From IMG/VR virus record IMGVR_UViG_3300037184_000123, positions 1-44,537 of that record: a stretch of 44,537 nucleotides of DNA, one strand, 5' to 3'. The stretch is from a virus. A program made the translations under genes and the position numbers. The notes beneath the pieces were generated by a model that saw only the letters and a list, made by a program, of their open reading frames with translations, was not told the DNA's origin and did not search any database. Of the stretch, positions 29,487-39,347 are shown in pieces. Each line of letters begins with the position of its first letter. The first letter of the stretch is position 1.

Positions 29487-31441
29487 TATTAAATACACCC
29501 ACTACAACTCGAACCGGTCGAAGAAATATCCAATATCTTAATCGAGATTTTGGACAATTAAGACAGGCTTTAATTGATATGTCCAAAGTGTATTATCCAA
29601 ACACTTATAAAGATTTTAGTCCTGCTTCTCCGGGGATGATGTTCATGGAACAAACTGCAATGGTTGGAGATGTAATGTCTTATTACATAGATTATCAGTA
29701 TAATGAATCCGAATTGGTTAACGCTCAGGAACGGAAAAACCTTATCAACGCAGCCAAGTCTCGTGGATATAAAGTGAAAGTAACGACTCCATCGGTTACA
29801 AATCTAGATGTATATCAACTCGTTCCGGCCATTATGAACTCGGACGGAACCATGTCTCCCGACCTTAGCTTCGCACAAGTAATCAAACCCGGAATGTCAA
29901 CTACCAGTGATAGTGGTGTAGGCTTCTTGACAGACGAACCAGTTGATTTTACAGTTGATACACAAAATGATCCACTAACAGTATCAGTTTATCAACGTGA
30001 TGCATCGGGTAATCCTGAATTCTATGTATTAAAAAAGACAGTATCTGCGTCTTCTGGTACGATTGTAACAACACAATTTACCGTTGGATCTCCAGTACCG
30101 TTCTATCAGATACAACTCAGTGAAGACAACGTAATAGGTATCTTGGATATATACGATTCGGACGGAAATCGGTGGTATGAAACAGATTATATGGCTCAAG
30201 ATCTAGTTCCTATTGATGTTACGAACATCTATCAGAACGATACCAGTCTGGCCACATATAGAGACACCACTCCGATGTTAATGAAATTTTTAAGAACGTC
30301 TCGTAGATTCACCTCCAATGTAGATGAAAATGATATTACAACTCTAGAATTTGGGTCGGGTACAAATATCCAAGATGATGAATTAATTATTCCAAGTATA
30401 AATACTATTGCACAAGTAAGTTCTTTAAGTGGAACAGATGTGTCAATCGATCCATCAAATTTTCTATCATCTAAGATATACGGACAGGCTCCTGCAAATA
30501 CAACACTTACTATTCGTTATATCGTTGGAGGAGGGGTAGCCAGCAATGTTAATGCAAATTCAATTACAAGTGTCCAAACAGCTGAATTCTTTGGAGATAT
30601 AACCGAATTATCTCCTTTAGAGCAGAACTTGACAAATATGGTTAGAAGTTCTATTCGAGTCAATAATCCAAAAGCCGCTGTGGGTGGAAGGGATACCGAA
30701 ACCAATGATGAGATAAGAAATAATTCTATGGCGAATTTCGGTGCCCAAAATAGATTGGTTACTCAACAAGATTATCAAGTAAGAGCATATGGGATGCCTG
30801 CAAAATACGGATCAATTGCCAAAGTTTATGCAGTGACTGATTCTCAACTTGACAGTATTATTGTACAGGCGGCTTCAAATGATAATCAAGTGGCCAGTAG
30901 TCAATCTCCACAGAATGTTAATACAGTAACACCATCACAAAACAATCCATTTGCTATAAATTTATATGTTCTGTGTTATGACGGTAAACATAATCTCATT
31001 CCTACCAATCCAGCAATACAGCAGAATTTGGTAAGTTATTTAAATCAATACAGGATGCTCACCGATAGTATTAGAATTATTGATGGGTATATCATAAATA
31101 TCGGTGTAAATTTTAGTATCATAACTTACAAAAATTATAATAAGAGAGATGTACTAGCAAATTGTATAGCTACGGTTCAAAACTATTTTTCAATTGATAA
31201 CATGCAATTCTGTGAACCTATCAGTATTAGTAATCTTAGATTGCAACTTGGTAATATAGACGGCGTACAATCGGTTTCTTCTCTAAATATATCGAATTTG
31301 ACTGCTCGGGACGGTGATTACTCGCCCAATGCGTATGATATCAACGCAGCGACCAGAAACGACATTGTTTATCCATCTGTTGATCCATCTATATTCGAAG
31401 TTAAATACCCAAGTAGTGACATAATCGGAAAAGTTTCTTAA
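29483..31441 (+). CDS. Baseplate wedge protein, gp6/baseplate-J-like
   Basis: This 652-residue protein starts with YLNRDFGQLRQALIDMSKVY, the common entry of gp6-like wedges. It contains GGRDTETNDEIRNNSMANFG and then NRLVTQQDYQVRAYG (about residues 397-425), the baseplate-J core signature. The C-terminal domain (about 520-652) has INIGVNFSIITYK and repeats of beta structure typical of the second gp6 domain. It forms the wedge ring with gp25. The gene starts within the gp25-like stop codon. A 76-base gap with a promoter-like element follows. Confidence 0.85.
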   Translation: MILNTPTTTRTGRRNIQYLNRDFGQLRQALIDMSKVYYPNTYKDFSPASPGMMFMEQTAMVGDVMSYYIDYQYNESELVNAQERKNLINAAKSRGYKVKVTTPSVTNLDVYQLVPAIMNSDGTMSPDLSFAQVIKPGMSTTSDSGVGFLTDEPVDFTVDTQNDPLTVSVYQRDASGNPEFYVLKKTVSASSGTIVTTQFTVGSPVPFYQIQLSEDNVIGILDIYDSDGNRWYETDYMAQDLVPIDVTNIYQNDTSLATYRDTTPMLMKFLRTSRRFTSNVDENDITTLEFGSGTNIQDDELIIPSINTIAQVSSLSGTDVSIDPSNFLSSKIYGQAPANTTLTIRYIVGGGVASNVNANSITSVQTAEFFGDITELSPLEQNLTNMVRSSIRVNNPKAAVGGRDTETNDEIRNNSMANFGAQNRLVTQQDYQVRAYGMPAKYGSIAKVYAVTDSQLDSIIVQAASNDNQVASSQSPQNVNTVTPSQNNPFAINLYVLCYDGKHNLIPTNPAIQQNLVSYLNQYRMLTDSIRIIDGYIINIGVNFSIITYKNYNKRDVLANCIATVQNYFSIDNMQFCEPISISNLRLQLGNIDGVQSVSSLNISNLTARDGDYSPNAYDINAATRNDIVYPSVDPSIFEVKYPSSDIIGKVS

Positions 31442-31503
31442 TTTGCAACGTGTCGTCTGATACGGTAAGACAAAATAAACAACGAAGATTGCATTAAGAT
31501 AGA

Positions 31504-31511
31504 TATTTATT
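31504..31511 (+). promoter_or_regulatory. Candidate late promoter element TATTTATT
   Basis: TATTTATT lies six bases before ATG 31518, in the only sizeable gap between the wedge gene and the next structural gene. Confidence 0.45.
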
Positions 31512-31517
31512 CGTAGT

Positions 31518-32639
31518 ATGCATTACTTTTTATATCCGACACAAGATACTTTCATCACCAATGACCCAGACTTAATCCTTAAAAATACGGGATTGGACGA
31601 AATTTTACAAGTTGATAAAACACTCACCGATGTTACATTTAGCAGTAGTTATATTGTCAGCGGAAGCAATAGTGGAAGTTGGAGCGGAAGCTATATTTCC
31701 ACGTCGGTAAGTTCAAGAGCGCTTTTACAATTCGATCTATCTGACGTTTCTGCATCATTGGCATCAGGAGAAATATCTAGTTCAGCAACATTTTATTTGA
31801 ATCTCAAGATTGCCCAATCGATTCAGGTTCCTATCAATTATACTTTAATGGCATACCCAATATCTTCGAGCTGGGTTATGGGAACCGGATATGTTAACGA
31901 TGGGAACCAGACAGCAGATGGAGCAAATTGGAAATTTACCGATGGAGTGATTGTCCCTTGGTTTCCAGACGAAACACGAACAGGAAAAGATGGTGGGGGT
32001 GCGTGGTTAACGTCATCTATGGGTATTCAACATTTCACATATCAGACATCAGATGTAAGAATGGATGTAACAGATATAGTAAATGAATGGATTTCTGGTT
32101 CTATTCAGAACAACGGACTCATCGTTATGCACAGTAATGAATCTGATAACGAGAATTATGGAAAACTCAGATTCTTCTCAAAAGAAACTAATACTATATA
32201 TTCACCATATCTGGAGATTGTATGGGATGACTCAATTTATAATCCAACGGCCAGTATTGATACAATTTATCTAACCGAAGCCGTGGTATCTATTAAGAAT
32301 ATGGTGCCAACGTACCGTCGTGGGTCTATAATAAAGTTTAACGTCACTCCTAGATACCGTTATCCACTCAAGACGTTTACCAACATGCTGTCAAGTTATC
32401 TTTACCCATATTATCTTCCTGCTGAAAGCTTTTATTCAATTAAAGACGCCGAAAGTGCTGAAACAATTGTTCCGTATGATGAAGGAACAAAAATAAGTGC
32501 AGATTCACGGGGAAATCATTTCTATCTGGATATGTCTGGTTTATGTGAGGAACGATACTACAAGATAGAAATAAAATCAGAACAAAGTGGTTCGGTCGTA
32601 ACCTTTGATATCCCTACCACATTTAAGATAATTCGATGA
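31518..32639 (+). CDS. Baseplate-associated protein with DNRLRE/CBM-like domain
   Basis: This 373-residue protein has the pattern of DNRLRE (CBM96-like) beta-sandwiches. It opens with YPTQDTFITN, continues with SRALLQFDLSDV, then strands in pairs (ATFYLNLKIAQ), DVTDIVNEWISGS and KLRFFSKETN, and YSPYLEIVW at the end of the first domain (about residue 240). The rest is a second beta-rich domain. In large phages such proteins are virion components and the domain can bind sugars. It is followed by an ATGA overlap with the next gene. Confidence 0.6.
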   Translation: MHYFLYPTQDTFITNDPDLILKNTGLDEILQVDKTLTDVTFSSSYIVSGSNSGSWSGSYISTSVSSRALLQFDLSDVSASLASGEISSSATFYLNLKIAQSIQVPINYTLMAYPISSSWVMGTGYVNDGNQTADGANWKFTDGVIVPWFPDETRTGKDGGGAWLTSSMGIQHFTYQTSDVRMDVTDIVNEWISGSIQNNGLIVMHSNESDNENYGKLRFFSKETNTIYSPYLEIVWDDSIYNPTASIDTIYLTEAVVSIKNMVPTYRRGSIIKFNVTPRYRYPLKTFTNMLSSYLYPYYLPAESFYSIKDAESAETIVPYDEGTKISADSRGNHFYLDMSGLCEERYYKIEIKSEQSGSVVTFDIPTTFKIIR

Positions 32640-32857
32640 ATTCAAATCCATATCTAGTAATTTATTCTCAGAAAGAGGTAACATCACTTATTAGTTCTGG
32701 GTCTATAATTCCAAACATAGACTCAAACTCTAATCTGGTTATTGAACTGATCGCTGGTTCTCTATACTCGTCTTCAATAACAATTCCTTTACAAAACATT
32801 CCTGTTGATCCCGTGAAAGTTCAAACCAACTATGATATCAGTTTTAGCGAACTATGA
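32636..32857 (+). CDS. Small structural-module protein
   Basis: This 73-residue protein is beta-rich (NPYLVIYSQKEVTSLI, IELIAGSLYSSSITIPL) and has no recognised family. It is coupled on both sides by ATGA overlaps (32636-32639 and 32854-32857) to a DNRLRE-like protein and to a 1539-residue protein. This suggests one assembly unit made in defined proportion. Confidence 0.55.
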   Translation: MNSNPYLVIYSQKEVTSLISSGSIIPNIDSNSNLVIELIAGSLYSSSITIPLQNIPVDPVKVQTNYDISFSEL

Positions 32858-35800
32858 TTTACACCGATTTACAACAAGTTCTGATGTCAACGTCTTCACT
32901 AACGTATGCATCATATTTCTCTCCCGAGGATCAAGAGTATTTACAGAGCAACTACACTTTATTGGACTTTCCTTTTGGGCAATCTAAAAAAGATTACATT
33001 GAAGTATCGGTATTTGCAATGGACGGAACCCCTATTTCGACCTCTTATTTCATTCCCACAGGATCGTATACTAATTACAGTAAGTCATACTACGATGTAA
33101 ATAATACATATGTCACTTATTCATACTCTGATTTTCAGAGTGATCTAGTGGTTGTGGGGTCACAAACCCAATCAGTATTCTTGGACGTAGCACAGCAGAT
33201 AAATGTTATGGGAATCCGAGAAGGTTCTTATAAGGTAGGAATTCAACTCATTCGTGATATTGTAGGAAGCAGTCAGGATAGTAAGCAGAGATTGTTTTTA
33301 AAGACCATTTCTCCGTCAAGGACCGAAATTACAGTCGTTCCAACAACATTACGTTCCGATACAAGTAACATTACGAATGAAGAATTCTATTCGTTCTCTA
33401 ATAATAAGGTAATCTTTAAAGATGTTTCCGATCAGATATTGTCTGGTATCGGAAACCCGAACATATACAATATTTATATAGATGCGGTCAGTTCCGATCC
33501 TACCGGTTCGAGTAATCTATTTTCTGGATATGGATTTAAAACAGGTGTAGATGTAGTAAATTTCTTGATTGATACTTACTACGGTGTAAATAAAGGTTCC
33601 CGGCAGAGTAGTGGTAAAATATCACAGAACAGAATCCTAGGGATTTTTGATCAGTTCTCGAATTGGATGGATCAGAATTTGAATGAATATGCTACTTTCC
33701 AAGATATTAGAGATCAGTATTATTCACTATGTAGCTTCATTATAGATAAAAACCTCAATGGTATAAATGGAATTAACCCGGTATCTTACGGATCTATAAT
33801 AAATTTCCTACAAAGCATTTACTATACCATGATATTCTACCCGACCATAACTCAGGTAGAAGCTTCATACGTTGATTATATCACTGGTTATTTCAAGAAC
33901 TATTTGAATTTCGGAGATGACCGGTTGTTTCCGATAATGAACATGAAGGTAATTCCTTCAGCTGATCCAACTCAACACGACCAATTGGCAATAAAGTTAA
34001 AAGATGCTCTTCCTAATGACTTAGTTATTAGTAACACCTTATGGATAGAGAATATATTTGCGTCTGCTCCTATTCTACAAAATATTTACTATTTCTCAAA
34101 TCCAGTAATTGCCATAAACAAACTTCGTGGACCAAATTTCAATGTAAAATTTCAGAATGAAGGAAATAGTACGGAAACTCTGTCACTTGAATCATTGATA
34201 GGAGAAACGGGTAGTTTATATAACGAGATTCTGACGAAGCTTAATTCACATACAAGTTCGTTGGTCCTTAATACAGTAGATTATAGATACTTTGAAAAGT
34301 TTGTAAACTTCTCGACTGCTGATTTAAGACTAAAAGCGTACACGGTAAAACTCAATTCGATTTATCAATATAATCAAGATGTCGCTACAGCCAGTGGACA
34401 TCTGATCGAAAATCCTAATGATCAGTTTTACCAGAATGATCTAGAACAAGCCAATACCAGTTTGAATGCAGTCATTGCATCATTCGATGGTTACGAAAAA
34501 TTCTTGTATAGAAACCCAACTTGGTATTCAATACATACATCGGTTGGTTCTGGAGGAATAACATCGGCTTCATTATATGACCGAAACAATCGTAATAGTC
34601 TTATTAACGGTCTGCCCGCAATAATAGTGGAAGATCCACGAAATAGCGATTATGTTAAATTCGTTGGAATGGTCGGTCATTTCTTCGATAATATTTCTAT
34701 ATACATCGACCAATTCACTCAAAAACTTGATTCGGCTGCTTCACCTAATCGTGGAATATCCATGGATTTAGTTCATAATGAACTAGTATCGCTTGGATGG
34801 GAACCCGAAATATCTCGGGAGAATCTTCCACTAATTCTATCATCATTCTCCAAGTCGGATTTCGACACCGGATCGGTTTTATATAATGATCTGGGTGCTA
34901 TCTCTGAGAATGATCGGAATAAGTTAATTTGGAAACGTATTTTGAGTAATTTGCCGTTCATATATAAGACAAAAGGAACAGCGGCGTCCATCAATGCATT
35001 GATCTCCTGTTTCGGTATTCCCAAAAACCTCATAAAGATAAAGGAATATGGAAGCATTGATTACAATCCAAATACAGATGATGCTGGATGGTTCATCTTC
35101 GAAGAGAATAAATATCTGCCATATTTCAGTGGCAGTGGAGAATATTTCCAAACTCCGTGGACAGGAAGTATTAACTCAGTCGAGTTCGATGTCAACTTTG
35201 ATACTGACCACACCAATAATGAAGGAGATATTTTATATCTAGTAAATAACAAGAATAATTGGACTCTTGGGGCCGTTAAAGATTCTGGAACAATCTGGGG
35301 AAGACTGTTCTTTACCATCAGTAATGGAACGGGTAGTCTATCAACATTAGTGGGGCCTCCGGTCCCATTGTTCGACGGCACCACTTATACGGTGATGCTA
35401 AGGAAAGACTATGTAGGAAATTCAATCGACTATCCAACAGAGTATGAAATGCTAGTGAGAAAGTCCGATGGAGGAAGAATTGTTTTTTCAACGGGATCTA
35501 GTTTTGTATTGAGCGGAAGCTGTAATAATATCTATGAATCAGGTTCAAGTATTTGTTTTGGAAATTATCGAAGTTCGTCGTTGGAATCCGGTCGCGGTGA
35601 GTTTTGGGGAAACATTGATGAAATAAAACTTTGGGAGATTCCGATTGATAATAATACATTCGAAGAGCATGCGCTCTATCGTGGAGGATTCAATTATAGT
35701 GATCCACAAACCATGGTGGACAAACTTCTGTTCAGAATGTCCTTCAATCAACCTATTGATCTATATATCACCTCTTCACTTCCAAATGTTTCGTTCAGAG

Positions 35801-37473
35801 CAGATTTTCCTACTTTTTCCGCTGTAAATTTCGCTCCAGTAACTGGTTTAGATCCGAATTATCCAGAGTGTAATATACCTGATTCTTCTCCGATTTGGCC
35901 GTATCAATTCACGGTTGAAGAGTATGTTATTCAGTCCGCTAAAGTGTCCTCGTATGGATCGGCAACTCTCAGGAGTAATAAGATCGCATATTTCGACCAA
36001 ACATTGACAGCCGGATTGTCATCTACAGCTCGTTCAACACAACAATCCATCCACAATGGAACAGTAGACTCTAATAAAATAGGAATATTTTTCTCTCCAA
36101 TTGATATAGAAAATGAAGGTATACTGAAATTTTTCGGTGCATATGATTTTGGGGATCTTATCGGAGATCCTAGCGACACGTATGAAAAAACTTACCGTAG
36201 ATTTGAACAGTTCCGTCAAATTTATTACGATAACGGGCATGGAATAATCGATTATCAAACATTTATGAATTTGATAAAAGCTTATTTCGATAAAGCTATG
36301 TTTAAATACATGCAATCGATTGTTCCTGCTAGAAGCAACCTCGTTGAAGGACTGTTGATCGAACCTACGTTGTTAGAACGTCCAAAGATTCAAATGAAAT
36401 CGGTTGGTGTAGAAAACATTACTCAATTCACGTGTAGTGTTAAATTAAATGAAAAAGTATCTGCCAAATCTACAGAAGTCGTTACTGGTTATATACCAAT
36501 TGAAATCGGTGGAACATCCATTCTTAACGATGTCAACCAGACATTCTATAAAGATGCTCCGGATGATCACGGATTTGGTCTGTATGCAATAAATGGGACT
36601 TTGTTTTACAAGAATGATTATTATCGCATCGATGTAATGGAGTATGAAAAGTCATACCAAACTCAGAGGAAATACTCCGCTCCCACAGACAAATTAAATT
36701 TTTCTAGTAAGAGTATTGATTTAAATGGAACAGTGCAGACAGTATCTAATTCCTACTATAAATTAAATCTGATTCGTCTTCCAATCGTTTCAGAATATGA
36801 AATAACCGCCTCATACGCTCCGGATTCATCAATTCATTTCAATGGGTATATTGATATTCCACTGTCCAGTTCAGCTGGATTGGTAAATTCGGTTATAACT
36901 ATACCACATACTATAAACGGAACAGTTTCCGGTGATATAGCCGGATTCAGGCTTAACGACCCTGTTATATGGCATTACGGAACACTTTATTCAGAGACTC
37001 CTGTATCCGCATCATTTAACATAGGATCGTCCGTGCTCTATAGCGGTTACTTTAATATTGTTAATAACCAATGGTTCTTTGCAGGATATATTACAATTAA
37101 TCCGGGAGCGACATATGATATGGAATTTAGTACCGGACACACTACGCAGTCCATCTATGATTATCTGCGGGTAAATTCTACAGGTGAATTATTTACTAGT
37201 ACCGATCAAGTTAGATACAGATTAGAGAAGTCTCTGGAGATCACTCCAAATAATTCGCGTAGATTGAATGGATATTTTCAGACTCACTATAAACACAAGC
37301 GAAGAGTGTTCTCACAAAAAGAATTAAATGTTTTCACCAATACCTACGATCAATCTGGCAACCCAATTAATGGTCCCTCGAAATGGAAACGAGGCAGTCA
37401 GACTAGAAAAAGTACGGTTGATGCTTCAACCGGAAACTTGGATAATTCCGATCCAATACAAATAACAGCATAA
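32854..37473 (+). CDS. Large baseplate/tail structural protein with LamG-type domain
   Basis: This 1539-residue protein is the largest in the window. A segment RILSNLPFIYKTKGTAASIN with a following CFGIPKNLIKIKEYG (about residues 695-735) matches a motif of large structural proteins in marine jumbo and T4-like phages. About residues 760-930 look like a LamG/concanavalin A-like domain (VNNKNNWTLGAVKDSG, FFTISNGTG, then GEFWGNIDEIKLWEIP). The N-terminal part (1-400) and C-terminal part are beta-rich and lack known motifs. It may correspond in role to T4 gp7, but that is inferred only from size and neighbourhood. Its start overlaps the previous stop. Confidence 0.65.
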   Translation: MIYTDLQQVLMSTSSLTYASYFSPEDQEYLQSNYTLLDFPFGQSKKDYIEVSVFAMDGTPISTSYFIPTGSYTNYSKSYYDVNNTYVTYSYSDFQSDLVVVGSQTQSVFLDVAQQINVMGIREGSYKVGIQLIRDIVGSSQDSKQRLFLKTISPSRTEITVVPTTLRSDTSNITNEEFYSFSNNKVIFKDVSDQILSGIGNPNIYNIYIDAVSSDPTGSSNLFSGYGFKTGVDVVNFLIDTYYGVNKGSRQSSGKISQNRILGIFDQFSNWMDQNLNEYATFQDIRDQYYSLCSFIIDKNLNGINGINPVSYGSIINFLQSIYYTMIFYPTITQVEASYVDYITGYFKNYLNFGDDRLFPIMNMKVIPSADPTQHDQLAIKLKDALPNDLVISNTLWIENIFASAPILQNIYYFSNPVIAINKLRGPNFNVKFQNEGNSTETLSLESLIGETGSLYNEILTKLNSHTSSLVLNTVDYRYFEKFVNFSTADLRLKAYTVKLNSIYQYNQDVATASGHLIENPNDQFYQNDLEQANTSLNAVIASFDGYEKFLYRNPTWYSIHTSVGSGGITSASLYDRNNRNSLINGLPAIIVEDPRNSDYVKFVGMVGHFFDNISIYIDQFTQKLDSAASPNRGISMDLVHNELVSLGWEPEISRENLPLILSSFSKSDFDTGSVLYNDLGAISENDRNKLIWKRILSNLPFIYKTKGTAASINALISCFGIPKNLIKIKEYGSIDYNPNTDDAGWFIFEENKYLPYFSGSGEYFQTPWTGSINSVEFDVNFDTDHTNNEGDILYLVNNKNNWTLGAVKDSGTIWGRLFFTISNGTGSLSTLVGPPVPLFDGTTYTVMLRKDYVGNSIDYPTEYEMLVRKSDGGRIVFSTGSSFVLSGSCNNIYESGSSICFGNYRSSSLESGRGEFWGNIDEIKLWEIPIDNNTFEEHALYRGGFNYSDPQTMVDKLLFRMSFNQPIDLYITSSLPNVSFRADFPTFSAVNFAPVTGLDPNYPECNIPDSSPIWPYQFTVEEYVIQSAKVSSYGSATLRSNKIAYFDQTLTAGLSSTARSTQQSIHNGTVDSNKIGIFFSPIDIENEGILKFFGAYDFGDLIGDPSDTYEKTYRRFEQFRQIYYDNGHGIIDYQTFMNLIKAYFDKAMFKYMQSIVPARSNLVEGLLIEPTLLERPKIQMKSVGVENITQFTCSVKLNEKVSAKSTEVVTGYIPIEIGGTSILNDVNQTFYKDAPDDHGFGLYAINGTLFYKNDYYRIDVMEYEKSYQTQRKYSAPTDKLNFSSKSIDLNGTVQTVSNSYYKLNLIRLPIVSEYEITASYAPDSSIHFNGYIDIPLSSSAGLVNSVITIPHTINGTVSGDIAGFRLNDPVIWHYGTLYSETPVSASFNIGSSVLYSGYFNIVNNQWFFAGYITINPGATYDMEFSTGHTTQSIYDYLRVNSTGELFTSTDQVRYRLEKSLEITPNNSRRLNGYFQTHYKHKRRVFSQKELNVFTNTYDQSGNPINGPSKWKRGSQTRKSTVDASTGNLDNSDPIQITA

Positions 37474-37497
37474 AAATAGTGAAAAACTTCTCTACGC

Positions 37498-37507
37498 TAT
37501 ATTTATT
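37498..37507 (+). promoter_or_regulatory. Candidate late promoter element TATATTTATT
   Basis: TATATTTATT lies inside the 16-base string ACGCTATATTTATTGT (37494-37509), which is repeated exactly at 39329-39344 before another structural gene. The ATG of the next gene is 15 bases downstream. Confidence 0.55.
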
Positions 37508-37522
37508 GTTAAAGTCACTCAT

Positions 37523-38152
37523 ATGGGATATCTGAATAATCAAGTAATTACCGTGGACGCCGTTCTCACCCAAAAGGGCCGGGAACTGCTGGCTTCCAAT
37601 GGAAGTCTAAATATAACATCATTCGCCCTCTCCGACGATGAGATAGATTATAGACTGTATCAGCCTAATCATCCACAGGGCTCGGCCTATTATGATCTAG
37701 CTATCAGAAACACCCCTGTATTTGAAGCGTTTACTGATGAGACACAGGTGTTGAAATATAAACTGGTCACGCTTCCTGCTGGGGTAACTTCGATTCCAGT
37801 CATTTCACTTGGTCAAAGTTCTATTAACGTTTCTTCGGATTATAAAGGTCAAGTCGTGATTGTTCCGACCACCAATCCAACGTACAACACAACGCTCGGA
37901 TACACGGCCATCTTGGCAAATAGAAATGTTGGAACGATTATTGGTAGTGGACTTTCTGCCAACAACGCAGCTACAATTCCTACTTATATAGGAGACGTAT
38001 CGGCAACTACTGCACAGGTGGCTCTTGGATTGACTTTCCAATTCGTTCCGAATGCAGCATTAACACAGACTATAACAACTTCACTTACGATCATTGGAAA
38101 TGAAAGTGGTGGCTCGGTAACAATTCCGGTGACGATCAACGTGGCTTCTTAA
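37523..38152 (+). CDS. Virion structural protein
   Basis: This 209-residue protein begins QVITVDAVLTQKGRELLASN and continues with FALSDDEIDYRLY. This entry, a short strand-helix with Lys-Gly-Arg and a DD(E)xDY motif, recurs in structural proteins of large marine phages. The rest is beta-rich and ends with strands (SLTIIGNESGGSVTIPVTIN). It probably belongs to the baseplate periphery. A late promoter-like element precedes it. The following gene begins eleven bases after its stop. Confidence 0.6.
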   Translation: MGYLNNQVITVDAVLTQKGRELLASNGSLNITSFALSDDEIDYRLYQPNHPQGSAYYDLAIRNTPVFEAFTDETQVLKYKLVTLPAGVTSIPVISLGQSSINVSSDYKGQVVIVPTTNPTYNTTLGYTAILANRNVGTIIGSGLSANNAATIPTYIGDVSATTAQVALGLTFQFVPNAALTQTITTSLTIIGNESGGSVTIPVTINVAS

Positions 38153-38163
38153 TTCTTACAACT

Positions 38164-39291
38164 ATGATCTTCAGTAAATTCGATCCAACAGATATTGTCG
38201 CAGGCAGAATTCAACCGGTTTCTACTGGTATATGGAGTGACGGAGAACCAGATTGGTCCGTTTTCTTTACAAGCAGTCAACAGACCGTTGTGTCAGCCTC
38301 TGCATTTGAACCATTAAATGGATTGTACTATACTGACGTATATGATGCACCAACAAGTTCTATAGATTCCGATATCTATTTTTCTGTGGCGTATGGAAAT
38401 TACTATGGATCTGGTTCATCAAATTTTGACGAAGATACGACTCAAGGAAGTCTGTTGTTTCCAACACAAATAATTTATAATCAATATCGTAATCTTCTTC
38501 TCACTCCCGGAGATCAATTTTTTAGCTTCGCTTACAATAATAATGTCGGTGGATTGCAATCAGTAACTTCATCCACAGATATTTATGTTATAAACTTTAA
38601 GGGAAGCAAAGTTAAAGACCAACTTGATCCGGGACAATTTGAAATAACTCTATCCGGAGATGGAAATAGTATAACATTAATAGACGATTCTCAGGTAAAT
38701 CCAAACACCGGAATTCAGACAGGTGGACAGTATTACAATCTGATCAAAGGAAGTCTAGCAAGCGGATCTGGAGCAGTATTCGAATATAATGGATTTGGGT
38801 CTGTGTATCCTTCCCTTGGACTTGTTGTTTTAAATCCATCTGCTATCAATGGGGCAATCGGAACAATCAGTGGTATAGCTGCTGTTCCTGTTCAATTAAA
38901 TGATCCAGATCCTTCAAATTGGGGAGGAGATTTCGCCAGAATGCCGAACCTGTTATTCAAAGCAATCTCTGATGGTGCTGCTATTAATTCAATGAAGGCC
39001 AGAGTTACGGAATACGTTCCAGCCAAGCACTTTTTCGTGCGTGTGAAAAATCAAGAATATAATTATTCCAATAATCCATCGTTTGTTATCACGTCCGAAG
39101 ATAGTCCGATAAACGCACAAGATATAGGTAAAATTCGATTCGCCGATTTCTACACCGATCCTAAAGTATATGTTACTTCTGTAGGTCTCTATGACAGTAA
39201 CAACAACTTGGTTGCTGTTGCTAAATTAAGCCAACCTACCCTGAAGGATTTTACTAACGAACTTCTCATACGTGTGAGATTGGATTTTTAA
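38164..39291 (+). CDS. Baseplate structural protein, short form of a shared scaffold
   Basis: This 375-residue protein opens FDPTDIVAGRIQPVSTGIWS and has an N-terminal beta domain with IYVINFKGSKVKDQLDP. The C-terminal 100 residues (HFFVRVKNQEYNYSNNPS, then YVTSVGLYDSNNNLVAVAKL) are shared with the C-terminal part of the next gene, which has EYLVSVSPGEFNFSTNPT and YVTTIGLYDNNELVGVAKL at matching places. The shared pieces identify it as a compact paralogue of the 1070-residue protein, probably with the same place in the baseplate. A 56-base gap with a promoter-like element follows. Confidence 0.65.
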   Translation: MIFSKFDPTDIVAGRIQPVSTGIWSDGEPDWSVFFTSSQQTVVSASAFEPLNGLYYTDVYDAPTSSIDSDIYFSVAYGNYYGSGSSNFDEDTTQGSLLFPTQIIYNQYRNLLLTPGDQFFSFAYNNNVGGLQSVTSSTDIYVINFKGSKVKDQLDPGQFEITLSGDGNSITLIDDSQVNPNTGIQTGGQYYNLIKGSLASGSGAVFEYNGFGSVYPSLGLVVLNPSAINGAIGTISGIAAVPVQLNDPDPSNWGGDFARMPNLLFKAISDGAAINSMKARVTEYVPAKHFFVRVKNQEYNYSNNPSFVITSEDSPINAQDIGKIRFADFYTDPKVYVTSVGLYDSNNNLVAVAKLSQPTLKDFTNELLIRVRLDF

Positions 39292-39332
39292 GATGGTGGG
39301 GAAAAGCATATGATAAATAATGGCGGGGACGC

Positions 39333-39342
39333 TATATTTATT
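39333..39342 (+). promoter_or_regulatory. Candidate late promoter element TATATTTATT
   Basis: TATATTTATT, within the 16-base repeat ACGCTATATTTATTGT (39329-39344), lies five bases before ATG 39348. Confidence 0.55.
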
Positions 39343-39347
39343 GTCAT

